Below are positions 12,551 through 24,361 of a stretch of 64,000 nucleotides of DNA, piece after piece. Numbering within the stretch: the stretch's first letter is position 1; each line of letters begins with the position of its first letter. Below the pieces are notes generated by a model that was given only the letters and a program-made list of their open reading frames with translations, was not told the origin of the DNA and searched no databases. The translations under genes and the position numbers were made by a program. Source of the stretch: Ceratodon purpureus (lineage: Eukaryota; Streptophyta; Bryopsida; Pseudoditrichales; Ditrichaceae); contig CM026433.1 in assembly GCA_014871385.1 (NCBI GenBank), forward strand, positions 12,131,326-12,195,325, in the 5' to 3' direction.

Positions 12551-14140
12551 GTATGTTACTTCTGAGATTTGGCACATTGTTTTTGTTTAAGTTGTGAGAG
12601 TGTTGGGTTTAAGGGCTCGGTGTCATGTCTTAGCATCACTCTAGATAATTGGCCGAGTACGTTCAATTTGCTTCGTAACGTTGCAACAACGTCAAACTGT
12701 GATTTTGGCCTCTGTGCAGCTGAATGATCTCACCTCGGAAATTAAGTGTATAGAATTCAGATGAATTCAAAAGGGAACGGGTCTCTGAATTGTGCGCTGT
12801 GTGTGATCGTTTGTGTGTGATCAAGTGAACTTACGCACAGTTTGTCAGAGTACAAGTTTGTTCTTATTCGCATTTTGCAGTAGTTGGTCGCAGCAATTTG
12901 AGATGCTCGCATCTGCATCTTTTTTTGTGCTGAGGGTTGTTGTGAACACCCTTTACCTTGAGATTGTTTGATTTTGTAGCTGGTATACTTCGGCCTTTTC
13001 CATGGTAGTAAAATTTCTTGTTTCGATACCAATTTGGGCGTTATGTCATGTCACGACGATTCAGCTTCTGGGATTTGTAACATAATCCGCAAGTTTTATC
13101 ATATTTCGAGCCTGGTAGGAGACTCAGTCACTCAGTGGAAGAGATTAATAGCTCAGAAGTATTACTAGACCGGGGGTGAGACCCTGTAGCCTAGACAGAT
13201 CGTCAAATTCACAGGAAAGCTTGAACCCACACATCTGAATCGGATCAGATTGTCTGTATTTTACGAAGTTGCCTGTGTCACAATTCGTGCCTTCAGATCC
13301 AAGTTGTTTTGAGGAACATCATTCTGCACACAAGTGTAGAAATACTTATGCTTCATTCGAAAGTCATAAAGTTTCAGATTCCTAGATTTTGTAGCTACCC
13401 TTGATGTTATTTTGGGTTGTTTAAATCTTAAGACAAATTAGTAGCATTTCTGAACACCCTTTTGTGATTGATCTTGGGTCCTTCTCATTGTCTGGCATTC
13501 GTAATTTCGTACGTATTCTTTGAGTCCTGTTTCAGCACCTGTGAATTCAGGATTTATTTATTTAAAGTTGTTCGTTTTGCCCGGTGTTGATGCAGCTATT
13601 TGAGAGGACACATGCTATATGGATAATCCAAGCTGTGTGCATCTTTGGGTCCTGTCAAGTACACAAACTATGTCTTTACTGTAATGGTGGTACTTCAATT
13701 AATAATGGTGATACATCCAAAGCATCTGTGTGTGATCGTGTGTATGATACATATTTCAGATGTGTGTATGTGACACAAAGCATGTGTGTGATACATATTT
13801 CATGCCCGTGTATATCTGCTATGTACTACCAGTGTACAGGGGGTGCATTGGAATCGGAATTGTATGCCCTGGGATGTGCTACATACACAAAGGGGACATC
13901 GGTGGTGTACTGAAGTGCTGAGTATAGCCTGAGTGGTGATCTGAGGTACACATGTTGTACACGATCGCTGTTAAAAGGCACAGTCGAGCATCAAGAGTGT
14001 AGCTATGGGGTATTGTGAGCACATGTTTCATGCATGCATACAGGGTTCATACACGAAGTGGTCATTGATAGTGTACGAGTTCTGTATCACTATTCTGAAG
14101 AAGCTAGTATTGACTCATCGCATGGTTTGAAATTGTGCAG
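12551..14140 (+). other. Intron 1 of the cargo transposase gene
   Basis: Donor CAG/GTATGT at 12,550 and acceptor TTGTGCAG before 14,141. It is long for this gene and holds the TGTGATACA-rich tract near 13,690-13,880. A short extra exon cannot be excluded, but phase 0 on both sides works without one. Confidence 0.6.
13690..13880 (+). repeat. TGTGATACATATTT-rich tract in an intron
   Basis: Several copies of TGTGTGATAC, GTATGATACATATTTC and GTGTGATACATATTTC lie within about 190 bases. The same motif in the other orientation fills 30,300-30,610, also in an intron. It is not a simple tandem repeat because spacing varies. Confidence 0.6.
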
Positions 14141-14941
14141 ACAGATTTCTTCTTCCGCTACAAGAAAGCCCATCCGTTGGAGACTGTTAAGCAAAGGGCA
14201 TTTCTTAAATTGTGTCCTTACTTTGTTAAACCGATGAAGGATCGTGCGCTATGTTGTTGTATTTACCACGTAGAGACTATATTGATGAAGGAAGCCTTGA
14301 ATCGTATGCGTGATGTGAAACTTGGTATCCATGGAACTCACGGTGAATATTGTTTTTGTGATATTTGCTGTCCGCCAGGTTCATCAGGCCGCGACGATTG
14401 CAGAGCCAGCCTCACGCATTACACTGGCACAACTCAGTTGTGGGAGTCCTGTGTATGCGAAAAGGGAGCACTTGATCGCTGGCATAGAAGGGAGTGTTTG
14501 ATGGGTACATGCACGCGATGTGGCGTAGATCGGAAGTTATCTTTCTGTCCCTTCGAACTGGACCCAAATTCAGCAGCTGTGGTCACGTGGCGTTGTTTTG
14601 AGCGGATCGAAATTGGGAAAGACGAGGATGGCAATCCTGCGAGGCGGATCAAGGAGGTCTACAAGCAGACTTCACCTTACGAATTGGTGCAGTATCTCAA
14701 ACCCACGCTTCAAAGATTTATTACACACAATTTCGTAGCTAGATGGCAAGATGAGCAATCAAAGCTAGCATTAAAGTCGTTACATGAAGGTGTGATTTTA
14801 TCATACATCGACTTTGCCGAAAATTATACGTTCCAGCCTGGTGTGGAGGTTCAATCTGAATATTTCACGAGTTTCACTTGCACAATCCTAGTTCACATAA
14901 CTTACCGAGTTGTGGTTAATCGAAGCACAAAAGTCCAGAAG

Positions 14942-14950
14942 ATTGTGAAA
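14942..14950. repeat. Left 9-bp target duplication of the Mutator-like element
   Basis: ATTGTGAAA, exactly repeated at 25,228-25,236. Nine bases is typical for Mutator-like elements. Keeping one copy makes the codons read through (…KIVKE then SHFFIS…). Confidence 0.85.
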
Positions 14951-15022
14951 GAGGGAAGTTACCATGCGTGCTGCGAGCGGCGAGCGGAGAGCGGCGAGCA
15001 GAGAATGGCGAGCACAGAATTT
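14951..15022 (+). repeat. Left terminal inverted repeat of the MULE
   Basis: Begins GAGGGAAGTTACC, then ATGCGTGCTGCGAGCGGCG and further GAGCGG / GCGGCGAGCAGAGA copies. Pairs with 25,145-25,227. The inner 40 bases differ by a single base; the outer 13 are more diverged. Confidence 0.8.
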
Positions 15023-15713
15023 ACCTTTATCAAAATTTTCAATACTAATAATACCCCTATAACCGCGGGAAAATAGGGAAATATGGCATTTTTGTAGTTA
15101 CTTTTTTAAGAAAAAAGTGTGTAATTCCGTGGATTTCTGGGTTAAAATCACTTCAGTTTATTACGTTTCTATGAAAAGGTATAAATTAGGGCTGATGTCA
15201 TGATGACGTCATGCATATATTTTGTTATTTTTGTCATGGGTTTAGGCAAGATACAATGATCAGGCGTTGAGTTTTAGATCAAAAAAATAATTCTTTCATA
15301 GAATTATGTAATTGCACAAAGGAAAACACAAATTTCACAGAACATGAAGGAGGCAAGGTCTGAAAACTTCCTGGAATATTTCAAAGCTCGTGTACAATAA
15401 TTTAATTGGTGAAACCAAGATATACCTTGTCAGAGTCCTTGTCTTCATCGAAGATTACTCCGTCTTCCTACGCAGCGAAACTTCTTCATTCGAGTGATAC
15501 AAGTAAGAGATTCTCATCACGAAACAACAGTTGGGTTCCACAGAAGGAGGCGATTCTTTGTTTCTTGAGCTTGTTTCTAGGTGGCGTATTAGGATAGTGA
15601 CACAAGCCCCGGCATTTTGTGCTGTATGCGAAGGTAGCGTACAAGTTTGGGTAAGTAAATGTGCAAGCTTGCGTGGAACGTTTTAAGACAACAACAATTT
15701 AGTGTCTTGCGCG

Positions 15714-16001
15714 ATGCAGAAGGTGCGTAATGCGGCGTCAAGGAGGACGAGAGCCGTTGTGGGTTTGGCCACCAAGGCACCGGCGAGTTATGAGGAGCTG
15801 CGGCCCTGGCTGGTGGAGGTGGAGCGGGCCAGGGAACGAGGCATGGACCTGCCGCCGTTTAGGCACATCGGACACCTCCATGTTGGTGATGGTGAATGGC
15901 GGTGGACAGTGCTCTGTACCAATGAGCTTCTCCGTATCATAGACCAGTCCCTTATCCCGTATCCCTTGGCCTCCACCGCCGTTGAGAATCCAGTTGTTTA
16001 G
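15714..16001 (+). CDS. Possible small ORF or first exon inside the MULE
   Basis: Opens with ATG (MQKVRNAASRRTRAVVGL) and encodes about 95 residues, Arg-rich at first, then YEELRPWLVEVERARERG and an HIGHLHVGDGEWRWTVLC stretch. The composition and GC content look more coding-like than the surrounding AT-rich DNA, and it may be a captured exon or the start of the element's own gene. No family is recognised and no splice partner is assured. Confidence 0.3.
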   Translation: MQKVRNAASRRTRAVVGLATKAPASYEELRPWLVEVERARERGMDLPPFRHIGHLHVGDGEWRWTVLCTNELLRIIDQSLIPYPLASTAVENPVV

Positions 16002-16566
16002 CTGTCCGAAGTGATCATATCGGATGGCAAAAATTGCTGGTTTTGATATCGACAAGAGTTGGACTATATATCCCCCGAAGGATTATTACTGTAACAAATA
16101 GGCAACTAGTGGGGTGTTTGAATGCGGTAAAGGACTCCAGAGGATTGTAGAGGAAAGAACCTGTCTTTGTGTGTTTAGCAAGGACAGATATTCTTGCCTG
16201 ACCTCGTGTCTGGATTTCTTCGAAGAATAACACGTGAGCTTGGAATTATAAAAAAAGATTACTCTTTGTTATGTAAGTTTTTATAGTTATGGGTCTCTTC
16301 TGAGAACAAATGATGTTTGTATTATGAAAACAAAAGATTAACATTTAAAGAAATTTCTAATAGTTATGGGAGTCTCAGAATAATAGATGAGATTGGTATC
16401 ATGGAAGAGGTTATCGACCTTTAAAGATTAATTAAAGTATTCATATTTACGAACTATTACTAAGAGTGTTTTGAGTATGATTTTAAAATGAGAGGAATCA
16501 AAATAATATGAAATGGTCAACGTTTTTCGTTTAATTAATATATTAGAAAAGCCTCTAGCTCATAAA

Positions 16567-18865
16567 ATTTCAAAGTTCCGTATGCTGTAGTTTTGGACGC
16601 TTTGCTGGTTGATCTTCATCGTCAGGTTCTCTTGTCCGCTTCCGTATTGGAACCCAGTCAAATTGTTTTTCCCTAATTGATCCGGTTTGTCCACATCCAA
16701 CTCAATACAGCCAAATCCCTTCATTATCTGCTTTCCATGCGTAATCTATACACTCGATAGGCATTGAAACGTGGTTTAGCAGAGGAGGTGTCGATATTTT
16801 AATATCTCTACGATAAGCCATAGCCCCTAGGTCTTTAAAATAGCATATCCAAGTCGAACTCAGTAAATATTCATTGGTGCGTCGATTTAAGGATATTCGA
16901 AAAAAAACGTTCCGGTACATGTACTCGAATGCGTCTAGGAATTTTCACAGTTTTCCTTGTGCCATCTACAACTCCATATGTAAGCATTAATTCATCATCC
17001 AGATCATTAAAAATAGACACCCTATACTCTGCCAGATGTTCGTGGTGGTCCTCGTCCTCCTTCCAATGCCCAAATAGCTTAAACTGATGTCTACCACTAA
17101 AAGGATGGAACTGAGAAACATACAAACCATCTCGTTCAATATTCCATCGACACAAATATGTATCAGGGCTGGGACCTTGTTTACAGATAGGGCAGTGCCA
17201 AAGGGTGGGGGCCAGTGGTACCCGCATGAGCCTCGGGTTCATGCGGGCGAAGGAGTAGCAGAGACATTCTGCCCCTCTCTCGCATAAGCCAACCGCTCAT
17301 ACAGCACAGACATTCTGCCCCTTAGCTCTGCCGGCAACGGCAGTGGTTTTGAGGGGCAGTAAATTGAATCTTGAAAAGAAGTGAAATAACTTACTTGAGC
17401 CTACCAAGTGGCCTTATGGAGCCATGGAGGAAATACAACGTCGGCGAAGTTAGGCTTCGGAAACTTATACGCATCCCAAATCGCTAGAGAAGAGTTCCAC
17501 CTCTGGAGCCACTTGATCATCATCGGCGTGGGCATTGCCGAAGTTGCCAACATCCAGAGCTTCTCCTGTTGCATCTCAGGCTTATCAAATTTTTCGTAAT
17601 GTAGTTTTACCTCCTCCAGAAACGCCGCTGTGTGCTTTGGATCTGCAACCGGCAAATACTTCCTTAGCTCCCCAATAAGCTTGTCCTCCACTGCTTTAAC
17701 TGCCTAGGCAACCCACTCGTTGGCAGAGCGCTTGGTCCATTGCTCAAGGTCTGGGTGTTTGATCTGAAATCTCTCCTGAGCAGCATGTGCGGCTTCTCCT
17801 AGCTCTTGCTAAATTCACACAAAATTGTGAAAGTTATTCAACACGATAATAAAACGGTATTCAATCAAAGGCATTGCCGCGGCTAAGGAGCGCATACCTG
17901 ATAAAGCACTGTGCATAAGGCTTCAACCGAGAGTGTGTACCAAGTCCTCTTCTTCCCGGTCTGTTTCTTCTTAGTTGCTTCCAGAACCGACTGCGGTACT
18001 AGACCCTCAAAGTAAGAGATTGGCTAAGGAGCTATGTTTTGGACGCGGTACAGTTTGTGGACAAGATTAGTTGACACATGCGATTTCTGATTCCTCCTGA
18101 ACATGTAGAAAATCCGGTTAATTAGCACTCTCTAAAAAAGAAGACAAATCATATCAAAGATTAAAAATCAAAGATCCCTCACCAGGTAACTTCGTGTAAC
18201 GCGGTCAAGGCGGAGGGTACGTCCCCTCTCGGATCGAGAATTACACTTTCCATCCTGTAATGCCAATTGATATCTCCCGCATGATACTCCTCAATAATCG
18301 GCCTCCAGGCCTGCAACCTACGGTAACCATCCCAGACCATGAACATCTTGTTCGAAAATATCAGCAAGTCCTCATCTTTACGCAAGCTCTGCTCGAAGTC
18401 GTCATTAACCTCCCTCTATTCCTTGGATCAGGAGGCTTCGATAGCCGGGGTGACTTCTGAAGTATGCCCATGGTTGTCTTGAAGGGCAACATAAAAATAT
18501 CCATTACCCTCCATGTAGCCATCCCTAACAAAATGGGCAGCAAGGTTGTTCACATCATTCTTCAGGAAAGGGCAAACCACCGGCAGTGACACCATACGAC
18601 AAAGAGGTATGAAGAGTCGATCCTTTGGCTTCGGCTGCCACTTCAATTTCTTGAATCGAGATGCGGTGATCACTAATTCCCGGTTGACAAGATCATACAA
18701 CTTCTGCTTGAGTCCTCGGTCCGATAAGCGAACTGCAACACGAGGTCCATTGAGGTAATCAGAACATCGATAAGCCCAATTCATGCACAACCCAATCTCA
18801 TGCCCGCAACATGCGCACTCCGATTGCAAAACAAATATCATCAGAAAAGGTATAGGTAGGCCCAT
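16567..18865 (-). pseudogene. Decayed passenger gene with a ParB-like DG..RL segment and C-terminal nuclear signal
   Basis: Coding runs leftward with at least five pieces. First, CACCGHEIGLCMNWAYRC to VALQDNHGHTSEVT (18,850-18,430); then DEDLLIFSNKMFMVWDGYRR and MESVILDPRGDVPSALTAL (18,385-18,185); then RVLINRIFYMFRRNQK to LSVEALCTVLYQ (about 18,135-17,898); then ELGEAAHAAQERFQ to FPPWLHKATW (about 17,815-17,401); then a CPICKQG segment, HVPERFFSNILK and a KRPKLQ basic tail (17,242-16,567). The WDGYRRLQAW / DPRGD pattern recalls the ParB/sulfiredoxin fold, but that is a weak call. In-frame stops interrupt several pieces (for example near 18,025, 17,703 and 16,700), so it is decayed. Probably a host or element passenger gene carried by the MULE. 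Confidence 0.55.
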
Positions 18866-18884
18866 TGCAATATTGAAAGCACTG

Positions 18885-19779
18885 CAAATGAAGTGCCGTT
18901 AACGGCACTCTTTTTGCAGTGCATTATTCATGGAATTAAGTCACCTTCATCACCGAGCTTCTTGACAAGGCTCGGTGAAGAAGGTTTTGCTCTACCATTT
19001 AAAAGCCACAGCAAAAGCAATGCCGTTAACGACACTGCTTTTGCAATGCCTTCTAGATTGCACGGGGCCAACCAATACTGCCGAGACTTATGCCAAATTT
19101 GGCGGTATAGGTTGGATCTCTCCAATAAAGAAAGCACTGCAGAAGTAGTGCCGTTAACGGCACTGCCTTTGCGGGGCCTATAAGATGGCACAAAGTCACC
19201 TTCGTCACCGAAGCCTGGTAATGAAGGTGACTCTATGCAATCCAAAAGGCACTCCAAAAGCAGTGCCGTTAACGGCACTGCTTTTGCAGTGCCTTCTAGG
19301 TGCTACACAGCCTACCTTCATCACCAAGCTTCTTGATAAGGCACTGATGAAGGTGGGCTGTGAGCCATCTAAAAGACACTGCAAAAGCAGTGCCGTTAAC
19401 GGCACTGCTTTTGCACTGCCTTCCAGATGGCATATAGTCTTCTTTATCACCAATCCTTGTCAGGAAGGTTGGTGACGAAGATGGGCTCCATGCCATTCCG
19501 AAGGCCCTGAAGAAGTAGTGCCGTTAACGGCACTGCTTTTTCAGTGCCTTCGGAATGGCATGGAGCCCATCTTCGTCACCGACCTAGTCAAGAAGCTCGG
19601 AGATGAAGATGGGCTTCCGCCATCCGAAAGGCACTCCAAAAGCAGTGCCGTAAACGGCACTGCTTTTTCAGTGCCTTCGGAATGGTCAAAGCCCATCTTC
19701 ATCTCCGATCCTCGTCACAAAGGGAGCGAACTAAGAGGAAAATCATAGATGAGAGGAGGGTCAAAAAGGAGTGCCGTCA
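18885..19779. repeat. Palindrome array, short-period part (about 127 bp)
   Basis: Palindromes centred on GTGCCGTTAACGGCAC or close variants at about 18,900, 19,027, 19,155, 19,270, 19,397, 19,525, 19,652 and 19,779. Intervals are 127, 128, 115, 127, 128, 127 and 127. Inner arms such as AAAAGCAGTGCCGTT / its complement are perfect over 30 bases at 19,270 and 34 at 19,397. Sequences between centres contain a second, weaker inverted pair around CTTGACAAGG (for example CACCGAGC … GCTCGGTG near 18,955-18,977). Open frames across it (for example peptides with SAVNGTAF) arise on both strands because of the symmetry and are not genes. Confidence 0.9.
19471..19580. repeat. Near-perfect 110-bp palindrome without loop
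   Basis: Each arm is 55 bases; 52 of 55 positions pair, and the outer 35 are perfect (GGTGACGAAGATGGGCTCC … ). The centre is CCGTT/AACGG at 19,525/19,526. Transcribed, it would make a long hairpin. Confidence 0.9.
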
Positions 19780-21300
19780 ACGGCACTCCTTTTATGACCT
19801 CTCAAGATGTCAACAAAGAACTCGAACTCCTTACCTTCGACGGCCTTGACAGTTCATTACCAACAGCAAAAGAACCATTCTGCAGGGCGCAAAAACTGAA
19901 CAAGGAGCGGTTTTGGGAGGAAAATCATGTATGAGGGGAGGGTCAAAAGGGAGTGCCGTCAACGGCACTCCTTTTATGACCTCTCAAGATTTGTCCAAAG
20001 TGCTCGAACTTCATACCTTGGACGGCCTTGACAGTTCATTACCAACAGCAAAAAAACCATTATGCAGGGCGCAAAAACTGAACAGGGAGCGGTTTTGGGA
20101 GGAAAATCATGTATGTGGGGAGGGTCAAAAGGGAGTGCCGTCAACGGCACTCCTTTTATGACCTCTCAAGATTTGTCCAAAGTGCTCGAGGTTCATACCT
20201 TGGACGGCCTTGACAACAGAGAACCAACAGCAAAAAAACCATTCTGCAGGGCGCAAAAACTGAACAAGGAGCGGTTTTGGGAGGAAAATCATGTATGAGG
20301 GGAGGGTCAAAAGGAAGTGCCGTCAACGGCACTCCTTTTATGACCTCTCAAGATGTCTACAAAGTGCTCGAACTCCTTACCTTGGACGGCCTTGACAATA
20401 AAGAACCAAAAGCAAAAAAACCATTTCGCAAGACGCAAAAATCAGATAGGGAGCGGTGTTGGGAGGAAAATCATGTATGAGGGGAGGGTCAAAAGGGAGT
20501 GCCGTCAACGGCACTCCTTTTATGACCTCTCAAGATTTTTCCAAAGTGCTCGAGCTTCATACCTTGGACGGCCTCGAGAGTTCATTACCAACAGCAAAAA
20601 AACCATTATGCAGGGCGCAAAAACTGAACAGGGAGCGGTTTTGGGAGGAAAATCATGTATGTGGGGAGGGTCAAAAGGGAGTGCCGTCAACGGCACTCCT
20701 TTTATGACCTCTCAAGATGTCTACAAAGTGCTCGAACTCCTTACCTTGGACGGCCTTGACAACAAAGAACCAACAGCAAAAAAACCATTCTGCAGGGCGC
20801 AAAAACTGAACAGGGAGCGGTTTTGGGAGGAAAATCATGTATGAGGGGAGGGTCAAAAGGGAGTGCCGTCAACGGCACTCCTTTTATGACCTCTCAAGAT
20901 TTGTCCAAAGTGCTCGAACTTCATACCTTGGACGGCCTTGACAGTTCATTACCAACAGCAAAAAAACCATTCTGCAGGGCGCAAAAACTGAACAAGGAGC
21001 GGTTTTGGGAGGAAAATCATGTATGAGGGGAGGGTCAAAAGGGAGTGCCGTCAACGGCACTCCTTTTATGACCTCTCAAGATGTCTACGAAGTGCTCGAA
21101 CTCCTTACCTTGGACGGCCTTGACAGTTCATTACCAACAGCAAAAAAACCATTCTGTAGGGCGCAAAAACTGAACAGGGAGCGGTGTTGGGAGGAAAATC
21201 ATGTATGAGGGGAGGGTCAAAAGGGAGTGCCGTTGACGGCACTCCTTTTATGATCTCTTTAGATATCTCTAAAGTGCTCGAACTCCTTACCTTACACGAC
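19720..21300 (+). repeat. Palindrome array, long-period part (exactly 182 bp)
   Basis: Nine centres reading GTGCCGTCAACGGCAC at about 19,779, 19,961, 20,143, 20,325, 20,507, 20,689, 20,871, 21,053 and 21,235, that is eight intervals of 182 bases. Arms are 7 paired bases around a CA centre, extended to about 25 with GGTCAAAAGGGA / TCCTTTTATGACC. The last copy has TG in place of CA at the centre, i.e. the opposite orientation. Between centres lies a conserved block (CCTTGGACGGCCTTGAC, AACCATTCTGCAGGGCGC, GAGCGGTTTTGGGAGG). Copies differ by only a few bases, so the array is young or is being kept uniform. Because 182 is not a multiple of three, the frame shifts in each unit and no protein can span it. 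Confidence 0.92.
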
Positions 21301-22460
21301 CTTGACAACTAAAAACCAAGAGCACTACTTTTAAGAGCAGATCTAAGGAGAAACAGTGGTGCTTAAGGGCTTGGAACTGAATCAAATATAGGACAATTTG
21401 AGCTTCAAAAATACCCATAATGCATCTGAAAAGGATGTACCGTTAAAGGCAGTTTCGCAAAAGTGTCTCCCAGATGCACAAAATACCTACAAATTCCTTA
21501 AAATAGCCTTTATCAATCAATTATGGACTCAAAATTATTTTTTGATGTCCTTCAGAGGTAGTGCCGTTCACGGTAGTACTTTTTTACTGCAATTTGAAGG
21601 ACTTGAAGTATCTAATTGAAGGTTTTCTTGACAATTTCTTCAGTCTTGATAAAGGGCTAAAAAAGAGTGTCGTTAACGGCTGTACTTTTTGAGCCTTCTT
21701 TTGGTCATTTAATCTGTTAAAATGAAGCTGCTGTGGAGGTTGTGTTGTCAATGGCACGTCTCAAGAAGTATCCTCCGCTGTTTCAAGGGGGTCGAGTTCA
21801 AATACCAATAATGCCCCTTGGGACCACTGTTGTCAACGGTAGTAATTTCAAGGGGTCAAATTCAACATCCAAAAATGGCCCTTTGGATGACGAATGTGGT
21901 TTCAAGGGGTCGAAATCAAAATCCAAAAATGCCCTTTTGGACCACTGTCGTTGACGCCAGTGGTTTTAAGAGGTCAAATTCAACATCCAGATGTTCATGT
22001 TTTGACTACTACAATTGCCAGCGAAGGTCTTATTTACAATTTAACAATGTAAGATGAAACCTCATTTCTCTCAAACACCTCTTATAGGACCAAATAGGAA
22101 ATTTTTTACTTGAATGAGTTTCCAAATAAAAACTTTAGAGGACAAATATATTAATGAAACAACAATTTGCATTGTGCTAATCCAAAATTTAAGGGCTGTC
22201 CAAAGATATTATAAATACGAGATTCATATAAATTACACAAACAAATTTTTAAATAGATGAATTCAAATAAAGTAGAAGAATAGAAGGATTTCGATTCACA
22301 TTAAAGGAGATTCAAAATTCACATGTCTCCTTTAGTCCCCTACCGGCAACAAGATTGGTCTAAATGGGGTTGCCTGTTTTTTAGAATAGAATTGTCTTTT
22401 GTGCTCACTGTGAAGTGTCTTGAATGGAGCATTAGACAACTGCCGTTAATGGCGGTGCTA
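21301..22460. repeat. Decayed edge of the palindrome array
   Basis: Weaker centres continue at about 21,446 (ACCGTTAAAGGC), 21,568 (TGCCGTTCACGGTA), 21,675 (GTCGTTAACGGC), 21,834 (GTTGTCAACGG), 21,951 (GTCGTTGACG) and 22,445 (TGCCGTTAATGGC). Around 21,780-21,990 a unit with TTTCAAGGGGTC / CCAAAAATGCCC is repeated three times. Spacing is irregular. Confidence 0.65.
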
Positions 22461-22856
22461 TGAGCACCAACTAGAAGACATTCGATGTGCGGTACACGCT
22501 TGTGAAATTGGATGCGCCACCATTGTGGTTTGCTGCATCGCATCACCTAGATCATCGCTGGCCTTTGAAGCTTGCTCCATTGCTGCAACCGCTGGACCTG
22601 TGTAAAATTCCCTCCTAGCTTCTATAATCTCTTGTCATCAGTTATAGGATTGCTCTGGATCATTATGTTCTAGATGATTCTGTGGTGCTGAAATTTGCAA
22701 TGCATACCAAGGTGATAAATCTCTATTGCTGATTACGGTGAAAATGGAGCGGAATGTCTTCAATGCAGCGTTCACCGCAACTTTTTTGGTAACGAGGTAA
22801 CCAGGTAACCTTCTTAGACCACGCCATTTTTCATAATTCTATGGTTTATTATTAGT

Positions 22857-24361
22857 TTGAAGCACTGTAAGATATTCTCTATTGATCAGTTTCTTTTTAT
22901 CTTTATTGTAGAAAGCATGATCCAAGTAATTGGAGCAGTCTTTTCTCCGACTAATAGTGATTGTTTATCTGTTGTGCAGCTGAATAGCTTTGAAGTGGAG
23001 CTCCCAGTTCCAACTCTAGCCTCACAAGAAGGAGGTTCGAAGACTTGTCGTGTTGTGTTCATCCGAGCTCCTTCGATTTTAGATGTTGGTCCTTCCGTGG
23101 ATGTGCTGGCGGAATATCTCTTGGCACCCAGGCAGTCAGTCGATGTCCTAGATCACGTGCTTCTTTTCTTCGCCAATGGAGGGGATTCATGTCTGCGGTA
23201 TGATTTTCCTAAACTATGCTGCTCCCTTCAATTTTTTTAGATAAATCTAAATGACAAAACTTCTATCATTGAATCTAACTCCTTCCATTGTCTAAACTCC
23301 AGAAATTTACGGAAGAAGAACTCACAAAAATGCCCACCTGTAATCTCGTCAAAATAATTCATAACAAGTGGCTCCAAGCTTCAGGAAACCACGGCAATGA
23401 CCTCTACGTTGCCACGGTGGACGATTTTGTTCAGCGATTTCTACAGGTTGTTAACTACTACCAGTTCCTCAAAGATGACGTAGGCGGAACACGTCCATCG
23501 AAGAAGGAACTGAAGCTTAGGATGGCGGAACGTAGGGCCCAGAGAGCTGTTACAAAAAAGAAGTGTATTGAGAGAATTGTCAGGGGCGCAAACTGCACTG
23601 CTGTACCTACCTACACCGGGGTTTGGACTAACATACGTAGGAACACATCTGAGAGGACATAGTTCTTCTTCTGCCCCGATGACATTGAGAGGTGCGTGAA
23701 AGGCACAAGGCGCAAGTGGATAGCTAGATACTCAGTGGACCAAGAAATGCCTTGGATTCTAGAGGTCTGGCCAATGAAACAAGATACAAACCCCAAACTC
23801 ATAGAAATCCTCGCCCATGAAGCAGCAGGGTTTCAACTTCTGCAGAAGAAGCCGGTCTCCCCAGGACGCCTCTTCTCGTCTGCCCCGCCTCCTGCAAATC
23901 TCAGTTCGGTGCCTGTTCCTGCAGATGCAAACCGCTACCCAGGCAAGAGAGACGGCAAGATGGTGAAGCAAACTGCCACTCGCCCTAACCCGGCGCAGCG
24001 ACTTTCCATGGGCTCCTCCAAGTCCCTCACAGCTTGCCTCCGTTCCGTCACTATGATACCTCACCCGGGCCATGGTTGCATCATCGGGTTGGATTCGGGC
24101 ATTGCTCCTAACATCACACAGTACAAGATCACCATCAACTCCTACCCTGGCTGCACTTGCCCTGCATTCAAGAAGACGATGACTAAGTTCCGAGGTAGGA
24201 TTCAGTTTACGTACTATAAGCACATCTGTCACATCTTCTTGAAGGTCTGCAGCCGTGATCCCGAGACGGACCTTTTCATCCATGCGCCTACCTTTAGTTT
24301 CAACAAAATCAAGCTAGTCCTAGAGAGTGGAATCTTGACTTACCCCTTGGCCAAAAAATAG
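22857..24361 (+). pseudogene. C-terminal part of a MULE-type transposase with SWIM-like zinc motif
   Basis: Pieces: an exon with QLNSFEVELPVPTLASQ to VLLFFANGGDSCLR ending near 23,199 at a donor; an exon from about 23,303 with FTEEELTKMPTCNLVKIIHN, NDLYVATVDDFVQRFLQVVN and a basic KKELKLRMAERRAQRAV region; an in-frame stop at about 23,660; then the same frame continues with FFFCPDDIERCVKGTRRKW to the stop at 24,361. Near the end CTCPAFK … YYKHICHIF resembles a SWIM finger (CxC … CxH), although the Cys normally before KH is Tyr here. The N-terminal catalytic part expected for a MULE transposase is not visible upstream, where the palindrome array lies. So this is a truncated, stopped remnant of the element's own transposase. 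Confidence 0.6.

Noticed and set aside
19185-21208. Many short open frames with peptides such as SAVNGTAF or GSAVNGTPFMTSQD on both strands
   Set aside because: They come from the symmetry of the palindromes. The 182-base unit shifts frame each time, so no longer protein results.
18885-21300. CRISPR-like array
   Set aside because: The units are 127 or 182 bases, palindromic throughout, with similar rather than unique spacers, and lie inside a plant transposon.
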